Assembly (NCBI GenBank): GCA_036850595.1
Contig: CM072152.1
Span: forward strand, 12,605,640-12,669,639
Length of the DNA: 64,000 bases
Direction: 5' to 3'
Origin: Rhyacichthys aspro
Taxonomy: Eukaryota > Chordata > Actinopteri > Gobiiformes > Rhyacichthyidae
The notes under the pieces were generated by a model. That model was not told the DNA's origin. It worked only from the letters and a program-made list of their open reading frames with translations, and did not search any database. This document shows positions 41,601 through 56,600 of the stretch, one piece after another (the stretch's first letter is position 1; each line of letters starts with the position of its first letter). A program made the translations under genes and the position numbers.

Positions 41601-44600
41601 CACATGTTGTTTCATCTCAACCATTACAACTTAATGCTTAACCTTATCCTTAATACTGACCACGAACCTGAAGAAACTACTGATTTCTGTCCCCACAGTG
41701 GATCAGTGCATTCAGGTCAAAATATCAGACAAAACAGTTTACAAAGAATATTAAATGTCCAATAATTACAGCTAGAAGATTTAAGTTACTGCAAAATGGT
41801 GTGGAGTCAAGTCTGTCTACTTCTCACAAAGATTATAAAAATCATAGCCTGCCTATTGTCAAGCCCTCATAGATTTACTACATTGATTAAGGATGCTGCC
41901 ATCTCAAATACGGATGATTACGAGCATAAGCGTTGAGAAAACAGGAGCATGTTTAAGGTGATTGCATATTCCTTGATGGACTGCACACACCTTGTGAAAA
42001 AAGCAATCATGCTGAATACTCAAAGCAGGCCCACATTGAATGGCTCTGTTAGAAAACAGCGAGACGCAAAGAACACTATCAGGAGTGACATGAATACCAA
42101 ACAAACTTCAGTGCATAAAAAACTATCAGCATCGTTTGCAACATTTTTGAGCTATAAATGGTTTGCTAAAGACAAAATACTGTTCATGATCCACTTGAAG
42201 AGAATAGGGATTGTGGTGGTGTGTGCTATTTCCGGACCTGTAACCTGTAAATATAATTTTACGGAGCGCTCCTCCCTTCCTGAGCGCTTCCAGTGAGGTG
42301 CCCTCGCTCAAAGCACATGACCCCTATTTCCCAGTGGAGCACACAATGGCCAATGGTGCGCTGTTCTGTGGGGCTGAATGTAAAGCAGCCACACTGAAAT
42401 AACATTTGTGCTGTCACAAGTCTGCCTCCATAAATACGTTATAAAGAGTCGTCCAATATTGTAAAATACTTACATTGAAGCATCAAGTAAATATTTCTCG
42501 GTTTTGCCTTTACTACTAGATTTTTGTAGTACCCAACTTTCAAGTGCCGTGAGTGAGCTGCTGCCCGTTCGTGATGACAGAATTTCTGAACCAAATTTCA
42601 ACATCAATTTGCCACTTTTGCTGGAAAACACACATAAAGTTTACAGCTCAATTACACACAGGGAAACTCACAGTACTCTGAGAATATTTACAGGCGTAAA
42701 AGTGCACATAATGAATCATCCATTAGAGCTTGCATCTGCACGTTAACTTTGGTCTGCCAGAACCATCCATCTGTCCAATTTGTCGAGGTGGATGGCAGAG
42801 AGAAATTAGAGGAGGAGGCAGGCCTGGAGCACTTACTTGGCATAAAAAGCATGTATATTATCAATAATGGAGGAAGCAATTTAAACAACAACTCCAGCTA
42901 TGTTTTCACAGCCACGTCTGCTGAACCACTAATACCTTATGTTAATGCGAACGCAAGTATGCTCAAGACAACTGTCGACCGAAGCGTTTCAACTGGGTTT
43001 TATTATTCTTGTGCCATGTGTTGACACTCTTATTGGATCTTTATTTCATTCTCGAGGTGCAGTGTGTAGGAGGGATTTATTTGCCTTGTGGTGTTTATGA
43101 TACTTAGTGAGAACAATTCTTTTTGTTTAAATGACACTTTATGTTATGTTAGGAATAAAGGCTGTTGAAAATGTCATTAGATTGGCACTTACTACTGTCC
43201 ACACTTGTAGCCCTTTTCAACTATGTTATATCATTTGGGGCCAAAAATAGAAAGTGACTTATATAAGTGTTTTAGATACAAAAGCTTCATATTCCAGACC
43301 TGAAATCAAGTCACTAATATACCGCATACAGCATCATTAACAGACGGCACTAAATTCTAGACACGTAATAGATTTCGAGAACCTACTGCAACTGTTTTAT
43401 TATATTAATATTGTGTATGTACAATTCTAAAAAAAAAAAAAAAAAAATCACAAAAAATGACAAGCACAACGAACGCTTTGTTTTACAAATAGATGACCAC
43501 CCACCTGAATAGGACCAGTAGGGGTCACCGGACGCCCTCCTCTGCCTCATTACGCCTGTGCTTTCATGATGTCCGTCTGCAGCTTGGCGAGGCTGGCCTC
43601 CTGATGCAACTGTGGAAAGAAGAAATATGTGTTAGAACAGACACACTGTAGAGAAAGAGAGCAGCGTTGTTAGAATAAAAAATTCAAATACAGGGTTGTG
43701 CAGAACTGTGTTACACTCCCAGCAGGTTGTTAAAACACAACTTCATCTGGAAGCTTTGAGGGAACAACTAAGTCTATACTTGTTCACTAAACATTCATTC
43801 TGTGTCTCATTCTCCCAAATGGCGCTTGTGGCAGTTGCTCTCCGCAGTGTCTTTTAGCCCTATAATTCACCAAGATTAACTTTTGTCCTTTGCGGCACCT
43901 TGCCTATTTGTCACACAGTTTGCCTAACAGTTTTCCATCCACTGGGATAGAAGTGGACTGAGGACAGCAGAAGCATCATCAACTGTTGTGACTATTTGGA
44001 CGCAGCAGAGGCCCTTGCTTCCGTGAAGACCTGTTATCTGTCACATATAATGGAAGAAATGGTTGGTAATGATCAGCGCCTACAGGGATCTGCACAAAAT
44101 GAGAAAAAGCTCTATGCTTTGCTTGACGCTCTGCAATTCCTTCTCCTCTCACTATAGTTACCATCAGTCAGGTGTTTTGCGGTAGCAGCTCATCTGAAGG
44201 TACATGGCTCTGGCTGGTTAGTATTTTTGTGATAAATTCATAAATACAAAAATGGCCCAACAGCTTGCCCATTGAGCTTGTGTGTGAGTACATTGAGAAA
44301 ACTGCAATGACAGAATGAATACTATTACACAAAACAGGAATTTACCGCAGAAGCTAGACGCAAGACGAAGCTGAAAAGAAATTAATAGCACCATTAAGTC
44401 TTGATAGATAAAATGCCTTACGTTTGGGCCAGTTTGTTTTCTATAATCTTCTTAATGTGGCTGATTATTTTAAATGGAGCTGACATCATATCCCCTTTTG
44501 TACATTTTTTGCTTTGTTTTTTAGACTGGTGAGGAAAACAGTGTTGTGTTCAGCTTTTATTTATTTGAATAATTGCTAAAAAAAAATGGTTTTGACTGCA

Positions 44601-47600
44601 AACTCCACTGTTGAACACTGCTTTAGTTTGAATTGCTCTTCTTAATGTGACTATTGCCCACTGCATATCCCAAGCTGATGCTGAGACAATACAGTGCAGG
44701 GCCAGAGGCAAATTAAACATTTCTCTTTACATTCTAAATAGGAAATTTCCTCAAAGATTTTTTTTTGTGTGAATGCTGGAGGTGCATATTCGCCTTGAGC
44801 ATAGTCCCTGGAGCTGATGTAGGCACAAATTTATAATTCAACTCATTGATAAAGCAAAGACATGCATGCAGGATGTACCAGGGGAGAAAAACGTGGAGTC
44901 AAAACCATCTTCAGTCAGGTGTACAGGCAGAACATGAGTGCTTGTGTGCAGTCAAAACCCAGTGTGCCATTTAAAGCCCCAACATGCATCAGCTAATATT
45001 GGTTTCCTGTTGCCAGACAGATACAAACAAACGAACAGGCAGATTGGTTCAGTGCAGGAGAAACTCAAACAAAACCGGAGCATCATGTGCCAAACTCCAA
45101 ATGAAAGCTGAAATCCCTCTCACCTCCTGCAATACTGTTTTTGATTTGTGATTCTATTTAGTTCATACCGCACTGAAATAACAACTGGGTATGGACTACT
45201 CAGTACAGCTGTTGGTATATTAACACACTGCGGTTCTCGGAGAAAATATCGCAGCTTGGCACAGCATGTAATCATGCACCCAAAATGCCTTAAAAACTAC
45301 TAAAACACTCCACATTTCGAAATCAATCAATTCTTCTCAAGCAAGAACCTCGACTGGCAAAAAGAGCCGTATAGAAGGAGGCGGCAAAACCACATTTTTA
45401 GCACTCTAGCATTAGAGAGAGACTTAGTTCATACATGTGCTGTGGTAGGAGTTGTTAGGGTGGACAGTTTATACAAAATGTGTTAAAATACAGACATTTA
45501 GAACTTGTATTTAATGTAATTGCACTAAAAAATATTGTTATACATTCAATTATAAGGGTTGAAGTAAGGATATGTGTCTCATAGCTACAGCCAATTCTAT
45601 TAAGAGTATTCAAACACAAAGGCACCCTTTCAGAAATACTGCAGCTTTCACAGGTGAGCATATTAAAATACAGACCTTCAAGGTAATGTGAATTCTTTAT
45701 TAATTGTAATCCATGTTTTATTATCACCTGATCAGCAGCTCAGGCAGTAACCAATGTTGTTAGAAACCTCAGATGCCTCTATACAAATTAAAACTGATAT
45801 TGAGATTTACCAAGGCCAGTATTGATTGTTTTATTAGTGAAACAGGTTTTCATTTGTGTTCAGCATCAACAAATGCCATGTTAATATATCATTTATGTGC
45901 AAACAGATATCGCAGAGTCAGAGCGTGTCGAGTACATGTCATTCCTGAATTTATGCAGATGCTGCCTTGTGATTTATTTCAGTATTATTATAGTCTACTG
46001 CTCTTTTTCTCATTTTGCAGATCACTTGAACAATGCCGCCTTATTTGTCAATTTATTTTAATGGATGACTTTACTGCTCTGTTAAATTTTGACTATAAAG
46101 AACCTTTCTACATGTACAAAAACAAAATGATTCTCTGAATTTTATATGCGCTTTCCTTGGTGCAGGCAACAATTCTGTTTGATGTAAGTACTTTGCAATG
46201 CCCCACAGACTGCTCTCTCAGGAGCAGATAAGCTCTGAGACATAGGAATCTGAGCGATCTGACAATTTGCTTCTCAGCTGGAACTGATTCTCGATTCCCA
46301 AATCTAAACATGTCTCTTCACGATGACACTGTAACCATGACAACTCCTGCATGTCACACTTGTTTGCAAAGTCATAAAGCGTTAAGAAAGGTTAAGTTCA
46401 GCATCAGGACTCCTGGGAGTAGTGAGTCGTCTGCAGATAAAACGCACACAGACGCAGCCACTTAATACAAGCACAGCTCTTACTGATAGTTGCATCATTA
46501 CTGCAGATTAATTAAACTAAGCACTACATCAAACCAGGTCTTCCCTTGCACTTAAGACAGTAACAGACTTTCTCCTAAAATGGTCTCAATTATGGCATGA
46601 GGCAAAGTGTATAGTGACTGATTACTAGATCAAATTACCGTTTGGAGGGAGGTTACGATGGCTACATAGGTATAACTCGTAATTGGCCGATTTGTTATTA
46701 TCAGATGGAGCAGCTCACTTCACTACAACAGTGAAGCGCCGAAGGAGGCAGTCGCTGGCAGAGACGTGGAGCATATTCTAAGGCAGGTTGTGAAACAGGA
46801 GGGTTGCACCATCTTTGATCAGAGAGCATAGGAGACAGCACCATGTCAACAGTTTACACTCATCCATGTCAGCCGTCCCCTGTGGGCAGAGGATTAAAGC
46901 CACAGCGCTGTGATAGAGCCGAGCAGACAGCACAGTCAGAGCTGGGCCCCGAGGACACCAGGGCTTTGCCTCAGCGTTCAACAAATCCGAAACACAATGA
47001 TGTGGGTTAACCAGCAGTTTAAATGTAGTTTGGTCCAAAAGCAATATATCGTAAACCTATAGACTTCAATTTACATATATATTAAAATAAATGCCCCATA
47101 AACCCAACTGAACAACCTGTGCGATGTCTTGGAATACACAATCAGTTTCCCTTTTTCATTGCTCTAAGGGCAGTTAAATCATCTACTTCACCATTAAGCC
47201 CTGCTATTTGTTCCATAATATCACACTTAACAACAAGCTAAGAACCCCAGAGAGCCCTTGAAAAACAGCAGCCTTACAACCGCCACAGGAGCGCTTAACT
47301 TGCATTAGTCACCGGGGGCCGGAGCTAAAATATCAATCACAGGTCAGTGCAGTACATTACAGCCAGCCCAATGTGAGGAGAGGAATCACAGAGCCCTTAC
47401 ACTAGAGAAGGACTGTTGGTCACACGCTTTATTTAGGAAAGTAAATCCCCATACACTTCATTATATGTAAATGTTCCACAGATTTTAGTTTTCATCATTA
47501 GACACCGTCACTTTTACTTTAAGCTTTATATTACTTCTTAGTTCTTAGGAAATAAAAAATTGGTTCAGTCCAACTGTCACACACAGTGGGATATAGTTAA

Positions 47601-50600
47601 GCATGAGGCCAATATTAAAAAATATGGTAACATATAGTAGTGGGGCTGTGCATTTATTTGCATGGTTATCACTGCCCATATTTAAGCCTGTTCCTTAATT
47701 ATAGGCAGTCAGAGGTGTAAGATTAACCAATTAGGAAAACTACTAATAACGTGTAGATTATTAAATTAAATGAGAGCAGTGGTGACATCTGCACAGTACT
47801 ACAGTGGGGCTAATCATTATAATCTTTATAAAATTGTGCTTGATAATGGAATTTAGAATAGGATTAAATGCCTTTTTCCACTTAACTTATGCAAGGATTT
47901 AACAAAGGTCCAGATGTTGGAGAATATATCCGATATTCCAAACAATCAGTAAATTTTTTCAGATCTCCATTTGAATTATTAATTTATTTTATATTGGGGG
48001 TATTTTTTTGAGGAGTTAATTTATGACATTGTGACTGTAGTGAAGACTAAAGACAGCGCCTAAGTGGTGCCTCGTGTTATGAGTGCATGTGTTTCTCATT
48101 CTTCTGGGAGGTACTTGATGTGGTGAGATTTTCCCAGAAGTCTTCACCATCACATGGCGGACCTTGGGAACACAAGAAACGCCAAGATCAGCTAAAGATA
48201 TGGCACAAAGGGAGCCAGGCCTTAGGGCCAAAATATCATGCATCAAATCCCAAAACAGTTTTAGCCCTACGTTGCTGTGAGCACATCACAAAGACGCATC
48301 AGCACCAGTGGCTCACAGAAATGGAGCCATGACCACAGAAAAAATTAACTCATTGGTCTACAGTTAAATTCATAGTAAAAGTCGAACTTTATTTAAAGAA
48401 AATCTCAATTTTTTCTTATTTCTCGTGTAGAAACATGTCTGTGCATGTCTGAACCTGTCTGGCTTTTTGTTCATCATGTTAATTGACAGGAAATGCAGCA
48501 GCACATTCTACACAGCTGATGGTTTTGTCAATGGCAAGCAGGGGGCTGAAAGCCAGAAATACAATGTGGTAGTGAGAGACATAGACAGGAGGAGAGAGTC
48601 AAGTGACAAAAACTCAAAACTAACTTTTAAATAAGCCCAGAAAAACTGTGCGTAAAACACACAGACATGGAGCCATTCTGAGCAGCGCCGCCTTGGACCT
48701 CCTCCCTAGCACAAAACATTTGTGTTTGTGTTTCATTAAGGAACTTGAACAACAAAGCCCGGAGAATAGGAGGAAGGGCGAAGAAGGCAAACTTGACTCT
48801 CATTATGCTGTAGCTGCTCTGCAGTCTATTCTGTAAAGGTACCAGAGAAAGTGTTAAGGGCCATCTCATTAGAATCACATCCAAACGTGTCACCGACTAG
48901 ATGCACTCTCAGCTCACACAACTGCACCGCACTCTACCTGCTTCTAAAAGGCATATCCAAGTCCTCCATACTGTGACAGCAGCAAGTCAAAGGTTAAGCA
49001 TGAGCCGTGCCAAATGTTACATTTTACAGTGTTCCTCAACCTTTTATTTAAAGGATAAGTGTGGAAAAGTGTATATCAGATAGAGCTCAAAGGTCTAGAA
49101 GAAAGTCTCCAGTGTATTTAGTCTTCCTTGAATTGTAAAACCAAAAAAAGAAAAAAACACACATCCTGACATTTGTTCGCTATTCAAGCTGCTAAAGAAC
49201 CATTGTTCTATTGTAAGACTCGCCTATGAATTAAATCTGCAAGACTTCCTGTGGCAAACTCGATGTGTGACACTCCCACTAACATAACGGCAGCACAGCT
49301 AATATTCAAAAATAGTTAAATTGTACAATAAATTGAAATTGCTATTCCACTATCACATATACTTATATACCAGAGCTACACAGTGTTTTATGTGCATTAA
49401 CCAGTGTGCACTGTTCCTGATTGAGTGCATCAGGAGCTCTGATGAAAAGCATTACCAAGATTAAACAAATTCAAGGCTAGTGACCTCTATACACAATCGG
49501 CCATAGCTTATCCCATTCAGAGCATAATAAACAATCTTCAACATGTTTCCAGACACAATGTCAGGACTGTACATAACACTACCGACCGTGTCAGGGAAAT
49601 TTACTGTGTAAAGTGGGGTTTTCAAATTTCAATATGTGGCAATTGGATAGCTTAAGTGCCATGAGCTTATGAGGTCATTCTTCAGGACAGGGAGTGTAGC
49701 TCTGCAGGAATTGTCTGCTTATTGATTCTGAAATAAATTCAGCTCCTGCGGTGGATACATTAGATCATTACACATTGCTGGTGTTCATGAATGGTGACGG
49801 TTGATTACTGGCAACGTGAATGCTTCCCTCTCACTCTGTAGTGTAGCTGACACTGAAACCGCAAACTTCGACCATTGATACCATTTAAGTCGGGTTCATT
49901 TTTACTGATGTACAATAAAATCCGCAAAAATAAATGCACTGCCAAAAAGCTTCTACTGAGCAAAAATGATTTTGTGTGAGGAATCTTTGTAATGAAGGTC
50001 ATGAATAGTGGAAGCATTTGCCAGATGCTGATGAAAAATATCTAACAGCAGCTCACTGGCCAAATGACTCAGTGTTGGCCATAAATAATAGCAGTGCAGT
50101 AGTACTGTGCATGCATCACATCCAGAAGGCCCACGGCCATACAAACAGTCAGATCTCCTCCCTTCCTCTTTAAATGCTCTTTGATGTCAGACTCTAATCA
50201 ATACTTGAAGGCTGAATTTAGAACTGATAAATAAAACCACGATGAGCCATGCAGTCAATAGAGCTGTAAAAGCCTTAGTATCGAATGTTTACTGTACAGT
50301 TTATCTGCTGTTTTTCAGGACAAGAACTGCAATACAAATGCTGTTTTATGTAGCAATAATAAATCCCACAATGTTGAGTTTACAAATATCACTGCTAAAA
50401 TATATTCTGTTACTTGTTGTAAGTGTACTGCATGCTACAAAGACATATCCGCTGTTATGCTGCTCAGTGGTCTTTTGCGGTCACCATTTTGTTAATGGAA
50501 AAGAGAATGAGGCTGGCAAAGTGCAACTCCATTATGGCCTATTTTAACAGCGGCAGTACATGTCTTAAGTTCACCGCCCTGTTTTAGCCAAGGACATTAC

Positions 50601-53600
50601 CTAAAACTAAAATGAAAATATGCCATCATTTTTCTCTCCACAAGTTTTTCTCAAATAGTTACGTCTTAAGTCGCTGACCCAAATAGGACGTGATATGACT
50701 ATCTTTTCCTTTTAAATCTGACTGGCAAAACAAAGTGTGCACGGTCTAGTTAGAGTTAGGATTCAAAATACGTACAGATGTCTACTTAAATAAGCAGCAT
50801 CTATTTACAGCCACTGAAACAAATCCGTTAATACAGACAATTTCAGAGGAATATTCACAGGAGCCAATTGCTGCCATTGTTCACATTTATGCAATTTATT
50901 GTAAGCATAAACAATCTAGTTTTATTGTACAATGCTTAAATGTTAGCATTTTCTTCAAAGCTCCATAAATTGGTTATTCAAAAACATGCTCAAAAGAAAT
51001 AAGGACACTTTATTACCTTTGAAAGAACTTTGATGGAGGAAATTGATTCAAGTCTCTTAATGAGGCGGCCTCTAATTATCCAAAAGGGATTACCAGAGAA
51101 TTACATATAATTCTTGACAAATGAAGACATCTGCCTCTTCTCACATTCAGCCTCCTGTTTGGCCTGGATTTGAGGCATTTGTGCCTGATGGTTATTCATC
51201 AAGAATTAAACTATATCACAGTCTGGTCAATGAACAGAGAAGAAGTAGACAGTTCATATTAAACTTACTGATGTCACCTTGGCATTGATTCCTCCGCCTA
51301 CATGTAGACAAATCAGCAGCAAAACACATCCAAGGCTAATAAACATGCAATCCAATGCACACAAACGCACAAGTAAACAAAGATTGGAAAAGAGCATTCA
51401 GCTGAGCATTACTTGGCTGTGTCTCAAGGTAATGATTCTAATCAACAAAATGTGAAGAGTATTACGATTCACCCCATATACAGTATATGTGGCTGAAAAA
51501 AAAAAACAAGGGCTCGACATTGTACAAGATCAAAATGGCTGTTTGTATTCGTCTCTTGATCTAGAGGTACATGGTCATTTCTGCACTCATAAAATGGTAT
51601 GTTTTAATATACTCTACAAAAAGGAAATGTCTTACTCCAAGACAAAACATTTTGATTACAAATGAACAATACTCAACAATACTGCTTCAGCCAGTATCTT
51701 CTACTTGCATAACCCATTCTCTACTCATTTTATTTTAGTGCAGATTTAGATGCAACCAGTGGCAATTCACCAAAACCAATACCCAGGACTTAAAACCTCC
51801 CTTCATTATCCTTGTGACTTGGCTTAGCTTTTTATATTTTCAAATCAGTAATTGTTATCTTTAGAAAAAAAGAGGGGAACAATGGGATCGCGTCAGAGTG
51901 GCGAGTTCTGCCTGTGCTAAGCTCTACGTTCCTCTTATTGCCCTCTGAATCCTCTTACTGAAAAATACTTTAATCTCCCTATTGGCAGGACATTTTTATA
52001 AAACTAAGCAACAACAACTGCACAGACCTTGACACTGCCATTTTATTGAGATGTCACTAGAGTCGGCCAGGCTTCATTTAGCTGCATGACCTCAGAGCGA
52101 CCCTCATGGGTTGTCTTGAGCAGTTGCTGGTTGCACCTGCCTGGTGGTGGCTGCTGAGTGGGGGATAGATGATCGCAGAAATTCCACAGTGATTAGCCAT
52201 TACCTGGGGACTGGGCTCCTCTGCTCTGGTAAACACTTGTGTTGGGAGGTTTAGATTAGCTGTGACAAAAACATATAGCAGCTGTCACACCTTCAGCCAA
52301 CAGCAGTGTGACAGACGGGCACACACACGTGAAGAAAATTACCCAGGCATTATGGTGAGCTTTTCTTGTGTTGAATGTTTGTGAATTTCTTAAAAGGGGT
52401 GACTAGTTGACCAGTTTGTCCAAAAAATATAAAAGTTGTCTTTGTTGAGAGACCGTAAAACACTGTCTTTCTGAAATATGGAAATGTCAGAGGAAAAGGC
52501 CATGGTATTCAAATCCCTAGTTAATTAGGGTTCCACTACCAGGAGGGTTTGAATGTTTGTGTTGAAGAACAGAAACATTTGCATTCCCCAAAGGGGTGCA
52601 TGTCAACAGGATCGATAGTGTAGACTCCAAACTCCTGTTCTGCCTCAGAAAACTCTCCAACTCAGCACATCTAACCCTTGGAATTGTCTGAAATTAGCCA
52701 ATGCCAACATTTTACAGTGCCTGGCATGCAATTTACACAGTGAAACGGCCTTCTTTTAACCAGTTTTATTATAAAGCACAAAGCTTTCTCTCTCATAACG
52801 TGGTACAATACAGGTGACCACTGTGCATTGTTGTTTTAAGGCAGACTCTGGAAATAGAGAAGGATCCCGGGGAGACAGTCCAAGTCTGTGAAAGAAACAA
52901 ACACAACATCAATCTGTGGAAACCCACAGGGAGCAGCCTGGGGACCCATGTCACAGGATGTTAACTTGGGAAGGAAATAAAGGGCAGTAAATAAAATGAA
53001 TGCATTTAGCAGTTTAAGCAGAAATCCAAATCCAACTCAGTGCTATAATGTGCCAGGTTAATATGATTGGTTATACATGATAAAAAGGCTTCTTTCTTTA
53101 TTTAACACTTGATGATTAAATTCAATAATAAAAGTTGATCGTTACATTTTAATCAGTAGATATTTGCAGGTTGAAATGTATAGCGAATCACTGCCTACAA
53201 CTTCAGTATTCTTCACCTTCAGTTCAAGGTTCTGTGTTATTGAGTTTGCAACACAGCATTCATAATTCACTATGTCCAAGTACAATGTTTTCTGTGGACA
53301 GCAAACCACAGCAAACACATCCAAAGAAAAACTACCTTTTCACTACAGGATATTAGTACTTGGTACCCTTGCTATCAATGATAAAACATAATGGTTTTTC
53401 CAGAATCATGGTTTGTAATGGAAATCATAACCTATTTGCTAGCATCAAGTGATTGTGCTTTCTCTGTGCTTTTGGGGCTCTACTGAAGAATACACAGTTC
53501 AGGCGATGAAATCCATAATCAAACTTATCAAAATATAGTTTTTGCATAAATTTAAATAAAGACAATGCTTTTAGTAGCTCACTGACAGTGAAACATCTGG

Positions 53601-56600
53601 CTGCATAAAAAGCCCTGCGTTGAACAAAAGCCACAGCACAGATCTGAGCATAGTCAGGTTTACATGAGATGATTTCACTCTGCTGCTGTTCCCTTCCATT
53701 TAAACCAAGAATGAAGCTTCTTTTTTAACCTTAACACAATGCGACAAACTTCCATATCACGTAGTGCACCTACTTCTACTGCCGCTATAGATAACAAGGA
53801 AATAATTTATGCTAAGGATAAAATGTAATTCATCACACACAACCTGACTTATTGAAGCAGCTTATTTTGCATTCTGTGCGGCACCTTGAGCTTGATAAAA
53901 TAAGCGGGGCCTAATCCTATATCTTCATAATTGACGACAGCGAAAATGAGTCTTGTGGAAAGGATAGCCTACTTTTCAATTGTTTTTTTTTTCTAGCCTC
54001 TGAATCCCAAGCAGTGGCAAAAGGGAAAAAAATGAAACAATGAGCACAAAGCAAACACATGTTCTGTTGACCCACAATGGCACGATGCAGGAAGAGGCAG
54101 CCTGAAGGGTCCTCTGTCTTGGCTCACCACAGGGCAGCCATGACTGACAGTTCGCCTGGAAGTAAAGCTGACAAAGGATCACATAGCTACAAGATTGTTT
54201 AAGGAGCAAGAGGATGTGGCAAATGAAGGACACAGGACATTTATTGATACGGCCAAGTCCTTGAGCACAGGAGTAGATGTCCTTTTGTGACAGTGTCTTA
54301 TAGCCTCGACATTAATCACCATTGTCACGAAGCTCGGGAAATAAGTGCACTCGTTTCCCCAGCAGCAATTTTCTTCCGTTGTTTCGAACCAGCCTGCTTG
54401 TTTCACGAGTGTGTATGTGTGTGCCTGCGTGTTTGGCCGGACAGTTGAAATGATTTGGAGTGAAGTGGCAGTGAGTCATTCTGAATTAAAATGATTAAAA
54501 TGCTACAGTGACCAGCGCGGAGTATCCTGGCAGAAAGGCTGATCGAACTCGGTCATACACATCGAGTAATCAAGTCATGACTGATTGCCTTGATTAACAG
54601 AAGTTGAACAAATAAACTGTTTCATCGGAATTAATGGCAGATTATAGGAGTTATCATAAACAATACACAATCATTCTTGTAATGCTGGTGTTAATGTTTG
54701 CAAATAAAAATGACATACTCTTTCAATATTCACTGCTTCAGGTCAATACAGACCAATCTCATCCAAACACCCATAAGCTAGTGTGTCCACACAAAATAAT
54801 TATACAAATACACTGGGCCTTCAACACAAAACATGCAAAATATGTGGTGCTACTATTTAATTATATTTTTGACATCTCTAAAGCATGTTGAAAAAGAGAA
54901 GCTGCAGATGAATACACATCTGTTAGAGTCAAACACAGAGTACAACTCCCACATCAGTCTCAATTAAAAATCTATTGTGTAACAAAAGTAGTTAATACAT
55001 CTACATCTCTCCACTTTGACAAAAATATTACGCATCCTTAACTTCTCAATCAATTCGCTGTTCAGGTGCTGTTGGCTGACTTTGCATTACGTTATAGCAA
55101 ACTGAACAGAAATATAATCCTCATACATTGTGCACAATCACTGCTGAGTGATTCTGCTCAGACCTGCTTCAGTCTGAACAACATTTATGTGCGAATCACC
55201 CAGGTATAAAAGTACACAACAGAAAATTCACTAAAAATAACTGACTGTGCCACTGTGTACCTTTGACAAGGAAATCTATATGCTGTACCTTAAACATCAC
55301 TTGTCAGTCAATGTTGTTTGAGCAACGTTTGAAATATATAGATTTCGAGTCAAAAGCCACAAAAGAGAATATGCCACTCAATAGTAAATAATTTTCCTTA
55401 ATATCCCTTGGCTTTCCTTTCATTTGCATATTTCTTACCTTTGGAAAAATGCAATGATTTTTTTTTTTTCCAACATTAGCCCAGTCTAAATAAACTTAAA
55501 CAGGTAATTTGAAAAAATACCTGAAGTGAATGAAGAGAGGAGTCACAGGCAACTGTTGACAGTAGCGAGACACAATGACAACTGAACACGAGAATCTCTT
55601 GAAGTGAAAGTCAAAAAGTTACTTATACACCAAGTAGGAGTCTGACGTGATTAGAAAAGCTCATAATGATAATGATGTTGTTTCAGGAACTGATGTCCAG
55701 ACAGCTGGCACCCTGCTGGCACAGCTGCACATCAGAACCTCAATTACAGCCCTGCATTAATAACCCTTTTGCTCATAACATTTATTTGTAGCAGAACATA
55801 ATAGAGTTATTTGCAATAGACACTGACAATGCATACAAAGAACCTCAAATAAATATCAAATCACCAGTAATCATCATCATTATCTGTACACTGCTGTCAT
55901 TGCAACCAATTACGCCAAGGAGTCATAACACCTGTATTGTTATGAGGTCAGTTTTACGTAACCTAAATTTATTTTCTCACTGCTTGTTCCTAAATGCACC
56001 ACATATGAACTACAGACACTGGATACACAGTGTCCCATTTAGGTAACCCTAGCAGCTCATATTATGCTGAATGTAATTTCTTTCACTAATATTTTTGTGA
56101 TTGGTGAAAAAAAAAATTAATTAAATAAAAAAATAACAAGGCACACTGCCATGTCTTTGGATATGCACATCAAAATAATCTTGTCATCAGCTAGGACCTT
56201 AAATCCTCTATGAAATAAAAATAACCACAGTCTCTCTTTAATCTCTTATTTTCATGTTGATAACGCTTTAGTACTGTCTATAACGCAAACCCACATGAAA
56301 AGGATGTAGGTCACCGAGGCTAAAGCGACAGAAACCTGAACAGGACACAAATACTTAAATTGGATTGGTCCATCACCACCTACTAGCCGCTGTGCCAGTC
56401 AAACTGTGCTTTGTATCACACGTCTTTTGTGTCGTAAAATTATTTGAGGTTCCTGTGTTTTTTCAGGGATTGTGGGACTACTGGTCAATAAAGCTACAGA
56501 CTGAGGATGTGGAAGCCTGATACTGAGGATTTTGGGGCAGTGGGGGTAGACTCAAAGAGGAGCTGTTCGCATGTGTTACATCACTGCAGCCTCTCTATAG

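Larger units (their letters stand above)
22408..43504 (-). other. ptprg intron 2 (21.1 kb)
   Basis: Longest intron. It contains a 14-T run (24135-24148), a 19-T run (29959-29977), a perfect inverted repeat (32727-32779), an exon-like block (33707-33770), an AC microsatellite (38587-38627) and a 19-A run (43429-43447). The block at about 26240-26760 is less AT-rich than its surroundings, but no protein family is recognised in any frame. Long first introns of this family often hold regulatory elements; none is proven here. Confidence 0.75.

Noticed and set aside
42504..43024. Neighbouring plus-strand frames of 80 and 91 codons just beyond exon 2
   Set aside because: Considered as a transposon remnant; no transposase, reverse transcriptase or terminal repeats recognised.
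8827..43447. Homopolymer A/T runs as tails of retroposed elements
   Set aside because: None of the runs at 8827, 24135, 29959 or 43429 has a recognisable SINE/LINE body or flanking duplication.
45773..46138. 121-codon plus-strand frame in intron 1
   Set aside because: Low-complexity, Phe/Tyr/Leu-rich translation of AT-rich DNA with no family similarity.
46778..47044. 88-codon minus-strand frame in intron 1
   Set aside because: Considered as an alternative exon, but no fitting acceptor/donor pair and no PTPRG similarity.
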